Assembly: GCA_905182335.1 (NCBI GenBank)
Contig: CAJJBE010000002.1
Location: 597,501-661,500, forward strand
Reading direction: 5' to 3'
Length of the DNA: 64,000 bases
Source of the DNA: Flavobacteriales bacterium UBA4466
GTDB lineage: Bacteria; Bacteroidota; Bacteroidia; Flavobacteriales_D; Crocinitomicaceae
Below are positions 60,862 through 64,000 of this stretch, one piece after another; position 1 is the first letter of the stretch, and each line of letters begins with the position of its first letter. The translations under genes were made by a program, and so were the position numbers. A model generated the notes under the pieces. It saw only the letters and a list, made by a program, of their open reading frames with translations, searched no databases and had not been told where the DNA came from.

Positions 60862-62352
60862 ATGAGACTATTATTTAATGCTTTAGTTTTTTTCCTTTCT
60901 TTTAGTATTTTTAGTCAAGATCCTGAAGTAGGTGATTTCCATCAAGGAGGAGTCGTTTTTTATGTGGATTCTTTAGGTAAGGGATTAATCTTAGACACCA
61001 CATATTTAGAAGCGACGTATGACTGGGTTGCTAATCAGCCTATGTTGTCTAATTGGGCGGCACCTTTCTCATTTCATCCTGGGGCTGTTGAAGAATTTAT
61101 CGGGGCAGGGCAGTTTAATACAAATAATCTTGCTTTATATGGTAGCGATTATGCTGCAAATATATGCTATAATAATAGCTCTGGAGGATATACAGATTGG
61201 TTTCTCCCTTCTCATGATGAATTATGGCAGATGATGATGAATGTAGAATTGATTGACTCTACCATAAGTATTCATGGAGGAGAGTATTTCGATGTCGGAC
61301 CTCACTGGAGTTCAACTCAGGCTTTAAATCCATCCTATGCCAATATAGCTTATCCATACTCTACAAATTTAGCGGGAGATCCAATGGGCCCCTTTCAATC
61401 AATAAAAAGTAAAAATACTGGAGCTTTAGTTAGGGCGGTTAGATGTATTGATAATGATTGTGCTTTTGTTGGTTCACCAACATTTGGATGTAATGATCCT
61501 ATTGCAGAAAATTATGATCCTACGGTAGGTGTCAATGATAATTCTTGTGTTTATATTATGGGGTGTACTGATCCTAATTCATGCAATTATGATTCCTCAG
61601 CTACGATGGACGATTTCACGTGTGATTATAGTTGTATTGGCTGTACAGATTCGATGGCATTAAATTATTTGAATGAGACTGTTACCATTGAAGATGGTTC
61701 TTGTTTATATTGTACAGATGAATACCAAATTATTACTATTGATTACGATACATTAATAGATAATTCAGTCTTCTTTTCTATAGACAGCTTAGGTGTCACT
61801 TTTGAGGAAGTGATTGGCGGACCATTTAATCAAGGCTTTTGTATTCCTGATGGATGCTACACGTTAACAATGTTAGCCTCATGTAACATTACCGATACTT
61901 GGTATGGAAACACATTTACTATTGGTGATTTTTCTTATACATTAGAGACCCCATTTGCATCCGTAGAGTTTTATTTAGGTGATTACGATTGTAACGGAGA
62001 CTGTGTTTCTGTTGGTGAGCCTTGTGATGATGAAGACACGAACACCTTAGATGACGTTATTCAAGAAGACTGTGAGTGTGTTGGCACATCACAAGTAATT
62101 GTTGATGAATTAGAGGCTTTGTCAGTGCTTATCTATCCTAACCCAGTATCTAATCAACTAGTAATAGACTTAGGTGATTTAACAGGTATTACGTCAACTA
62201 TCAAACTTTACGGCTCTTCGGGCAGGCTTTTGTTTGAGAAGCAGTCTAATTCTACGATTAAAATTGACGTTTCTTCTTATGCAAAAGGGCTATATATTCT
62301 GGAGTTATCTACTTCTGATAAAGTGTTAAGAAGCCAAGTGATAGTAGAATAA
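60862..62352 (+). CDS. T9SS-sorted protein with DUF1566-like and GCTDP-type repeats
   Basis: Signal peptide MRLLFNALVFFLSFSIFSQ is followed by a DUF1566-like region (GDFHQGGVVFYVDSLGKGLI, GGYTDWFLPSHDELWQM, HWSSTQA, ALVRAVRCI; to about residue 200). Three Cys-rich units of the type GCxDPxAxNYDPxxxxNDxSC follow (GCNDPIAENYDPTVGVNDNS, GCTDPNSCNYDSSATMDD, GCTDSMALNYLNE). The last 80 residues are a T9SS sorting domain (LIYPNPVSNQLVIDLG, SYAKGLYILELS). Secreted to the surface; the DUF1566 part is related to Fibrobacter succinogenes and lectin-like proteins, but no ligand can be named. Confidence 0.9.
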   Translation: MRLLFNALVFFLSFSIFSQDPEVGDFHQGGVVFYVDSLGKGLILDTTYLEATYDWVANQPMLSNWAAPFSFHPGAVEEFIGAGQFNTNNLALYGSDYAANICYNNSSGGYTDWFLPSHDELWQMMMNVELIDSTISIHGGEYFDVGPHWSSTQALNPSYANIAYPYSTNLAGDPMGPFQSIKSKNTGALVRAVRCIDNDCAFVGSPTFGCNDPIAENYDPTVGVNDNSCVYIMGCTDPNSCNYDSSATMDDFTCDYSCIGCTDSMALNYLNETVTIEDGSCLYCTDEYQIITIDYDTLIDNSVFFSIDSLGVTFEEVIGGPFNQGFCIPDGCYTLTMLASCNITDTWYGNTFTIGDFSYTLETPFASVEFYLGDYDCNGDCVSVGEPCDDEDTNTLDDVIQEDCECVGTSQVIVDELEALSVLIYPNPVSNQLVIDLGDLTGITSTIKLYGSSGRLLFEKQSNSTIKIDVSSYAKGLYILELSTSDKVLRSQVIVE

Positions 62353-62563
62353 CCTTGAGGATATACACCCTATTATGTTACTTGGAGTGTGAAAAAATAT
62401 GAGTTGATAGAATAGCTATGGTATTTACTATATTATTTTAATAAACGCTCTATATCTTATGGTTTATCGAAGTATATCATTGAATAGGTTTTCCGCAATT
62501 AGGTGTGTGTAACTAATTATCATCTTTTTTTTTATCGCACTTTTTTAAAGTAATTTCAATCTA

Positions 62564-62935
62564 ATGAAAGCGGTTCTTAAAAAGAAAGTAATTAAGATTT
62601 CACTTCTAATAATAGCGGCTCTTGTCTCTTTTTTTATTACAGGATATTATTGGTCAAACTTTTCTTTGTCTAGTATTTCATTTGTGCCAATTTCAATCAT
62701 AGTACTTGCTTTTATTTATATTTTAATTCAAATATTAAAGCCGTTTTTTTTAAAAGAAATTTTTTGGTGGGATTGGTTATACTATATTGCTTTAGTCGCT
62801 ATTCTGGCACCTATATTTGTTGCGAATTCATCAAATCAAATAATATTCCATTACATTACTGATTACGGAATGCTTTTTTTAATTCTTCCAATTCTTTTTG
62901 ATACTAAAACCTTGTTCAATGGCCGCAATAAGTAA
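62564..62935 (+). CDS. Small membrane protein of unknown function
   Basis: The 123-residue product has about four hydrophobic helices (KISLLIIAALVSFFITGYYW, SISFVPISIIVLAFIYILI, WDWLYYIALVAILAPIFV, YGMLFLILPILF). No family is recognised. The stop overlaps the start of the mpl gene by 17 bases, so translation is probably coupled. Confidence 0.75.
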   Translation: MKAVLKKKVIKISLLIIAALVSFFITGYYWSNFSLSSISFVPISIIVLAFIYILIQILKPFFLKEIFWWDWLYYIALVAILAPIFVANSSNQIIFHYITDYGMLFLILPILFDTKTLFNGRNK

Positions 62936-64000
62936 GAATGTTCACTTCATAGCTATAGGAGGTAGTGCGATGCATAATTTGGCAATTGCCTTAAGTAGAA
63001 AAGGGATGCGCGTTACTGGTTCAGATGATGAGATCTTCGAACCATCAAAATCGCGTTTAACGAAACAAGGGATTTTACCAAATACGATTGGTTGGAATTC
63101 AGAGAATATCAATGAATATATAGATGCCGTAATTTTAGGAATGCATGCGCGAGAAGATAATCCTGAGTTGTTAAAAGCAAAGGAATTAAATATTCCAATA
63201 TTCTCTTATCCTGAGTATTTATATGAACAAAGTAAGGATAAGAAAAGAGTTGTGATTGGAGGTTCTCATGGAAAAACAACAATAACATCGATGTTACTTC
63301 ATGTAATAAATGCAGTTGGAATGAATGTAGATTATATGGTCGGTGCGCAATTAGAAGGGTACGACTGCATGGTTAAAATAACGGATGAAGCGGAAGTTAT
63401 GATTCTTGAAGGTGATGAGTACTTGAGTTCGCCAATTGATCGTAGACCAAAATTTCATTTGTATAATCCACATGTCGCTATTATTAGTGGGATTGCTTGG
63501 GATCATATTAATGTATTTCCAACGTTTGAGAATTATGTAGAGCAGTTTGAGAATTTTTGTAAGGTGATAGAGAAGGGGGGGACTTTTATTTACAACACAG
63601 AAGATACTGAAGTGAATAAGCTGGGTGAGAATTATAATGATTCATTAAATACAATACCATATAATACTCCTCAATACGATGTTACAGCAGATGGAACTTT
63701 ACTTCATTTTGGAGGAGAATTGTATGCACTTAAGATCTTTGGAGGACATAATTTGCAGAATTTAATTGGTGCAATGCGTTTAGGTGAGTCAATTGGAATA
63801 TCAAATTCTGATTTTCTAACTGCCATGTCTTCTTTTACAGGAGCAGGGAAACGTTTGCAAAAAGTGGCAGAAAGTAAGGGCTTTTCAATGTTTAAAGATT
63901 TTGCACATTCTCCTAGTAAATTGAAAGCAACTACAAAAGCGGTAAAAGAACAATTTATTGCCCGTAGAGTTGTGGCTTGTATGGAATTACATACGTTTTC
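62919..64000 (+). CDS. mpl: UDP-N-acetylmuramate tripeptide ligase Mpl, 3' end missing
   Basis: The frame from the ATG at 62919 stays open to the end of the window, giving 360 residues. It opens NVHFIAIGGSAMHNLAIALS, then VTGSDDEIFEPSKSRL, the ATP loop VIGGSHGKTTITSML, and the Mpl-type substrate stretch ILEGDEYLSSPIDRRPKFHL followed by IISGIAWDHINVFPTFENY. These features separate Mpl, which recycles murein tripeptide by linking it to UDP-MurNAc, from MurC. The ligase C-terminal domain lies outside the window. Overlaps the small membrane protein gene by 17 bases. Confidence 0.92.
   Translation, partial: MAAISKNVHFIAIGGSAMHNLAIALSRKGMRVTGSDDEIFEPSKSRLTKQGILPNTIGWNSENINEYIDAVILGMHAREDNPELLKAKELNIPIFSYPEYLYEQSKDKKRVVIGGSHGKTTITSMLLHVINAVGMNVDYMVGAQLEGYDCMVKITDEAEVMILEGDEYLSSPIDRRPKFHLYNPHVAIISGIAWDHINVFPTFENYVEQFENFCKVIEKGGTFIYNTEDTEVNKLGENYNDSLNTIPYNTPQYDVTADGTLLHFGGELYALKIFGGHNLQNLIGAMRLGESIGISNSDFLTAMSSFTGAGKRLQKVAESKGFSMFKDFAHSPSKLKATTKAVKEQFIARRVVACMELHTF

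Noticed and set aside
62353..62563. Regulatory RNA or gene in the gap before the small membrane protein
   Set aside because: AT-rich sequence without stable stems, promoter match or open frame of note.
1..64000. CRISPR arrays, insertion sequences, phage genes, restriction or toxin-antitoxin systems
   Set aside because: No spaced repeats, transposase, integrase, phage structural gene or known defence gene was recognised on either strand.

Overview
The window reads as chromosomal DNA of a Bacteroidota bacterium, most likely a Flavobacteriales member (an inference from gene content; no rRNA is present). Support comes from low G+C, C-terminal type IX secretion (T9SS) sorting domains on several secreted proteins, promoters of the Bacteroidota form TTTG-N19..22-TAnnTTTG with little sign of Shine-Dalgarno sequences, a type III glutamine synthetase, a DUF4494 protein, a DnaJ-KTSC protein, and MenB (menaquinone). 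I see no rRNA, tRNA, CRISPR array, phage or insertion sequence.

Layout. 1-9 kb: secreted or envelope proteins (end of a PKD/T9SS protein, three small-to-medium secreted proteins including an M48-like metallopeptidase with TPR-like repeats, a 1150-residue propeller/GEVED/T9SS protein whose G+C is clearly raised, and a small membrane protein). 9-12.4 kb: a cytoplasmic PAS histidine kinase, a receiver-histidine kinase hybrid and a cold-shock protein. 12.5-17.1 kb: a CDP-alcohol phosphatidyltransferase, two related DoxX-like membrane proteins, a secreted esterase, DnaJ-KTSC and a tRNA-dihydrouridine synthase. 17.2-19.8 kb: membrane pyrophosphatase hppA with a cysteine-rich tail and palindromes in its promoter. 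19.8-26 kb: a molybdenum-cofactor operon (moeA, ModE-like regulator, a MobA-MoaD fusion, moaE, a MoaC-MoaB fusion, moaA, a TauE-type exporter), preceded by a DUF2461 gene. 26-33.5 kb: a pair of complementary M16 peptidases, an orphan repeat protein, DUF4494, pdxH and a third M16 peptidase. 33.6-38.8 kb: a DEAD-box helicase, a collagen-like protein and glutamine synthetase III with a strong inverted repeat on its promoter. 38.8-47.9 kb: a beta-helix lipoprotein, ribosomal protein L31, an overlapping WG-repeat/TonB-like/AAC(3)-like operon, menB, a 3-hydroxyacyl-CoA dehydrogenase, a DCC thiol protein and a hydrolase. 48-53.7 kb: a six-gene overlapping operon (lipoprotein, epimerase-CBS fusion, DAHP synthase, KdsC-type phosphatase, AlaDH/saccharopine-dehydrogenase-like enzyme, MFS permease). 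53.7-64 kb: a small secreted gene broken by one stop codon, gcvT, an FAD oxidoreductase, a 1032-residue TPR protein overlapping apbE, a T9SS protein, a small membrane protein and the start of mpl.

The most interesting points are: (i) the 48-53.7 kb operon, whose three central enzymes parallel KdsD-KdsA-KdsC but with the isomerase replaced by a ribulose-phosphate-epimerase fold carrying a CBS pair, and KDO8P synthase replaced by DAHP synthase; (ii) the MobA-MoaD fusion and a ModE-like palindrome over the predicted start of its transcript; (iii) the 12-cysteine tail on the pyrophosphatase and two perfect palindromes at its promoter; (iv) a fully paired 18-bp inverted repeat overlapping the glutamine synthetase -33 element; and (v) several genes in which the -7 box ends four bases before the start codon, suggesting leaderless transcripts. 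No classical defence or mobile system was found.
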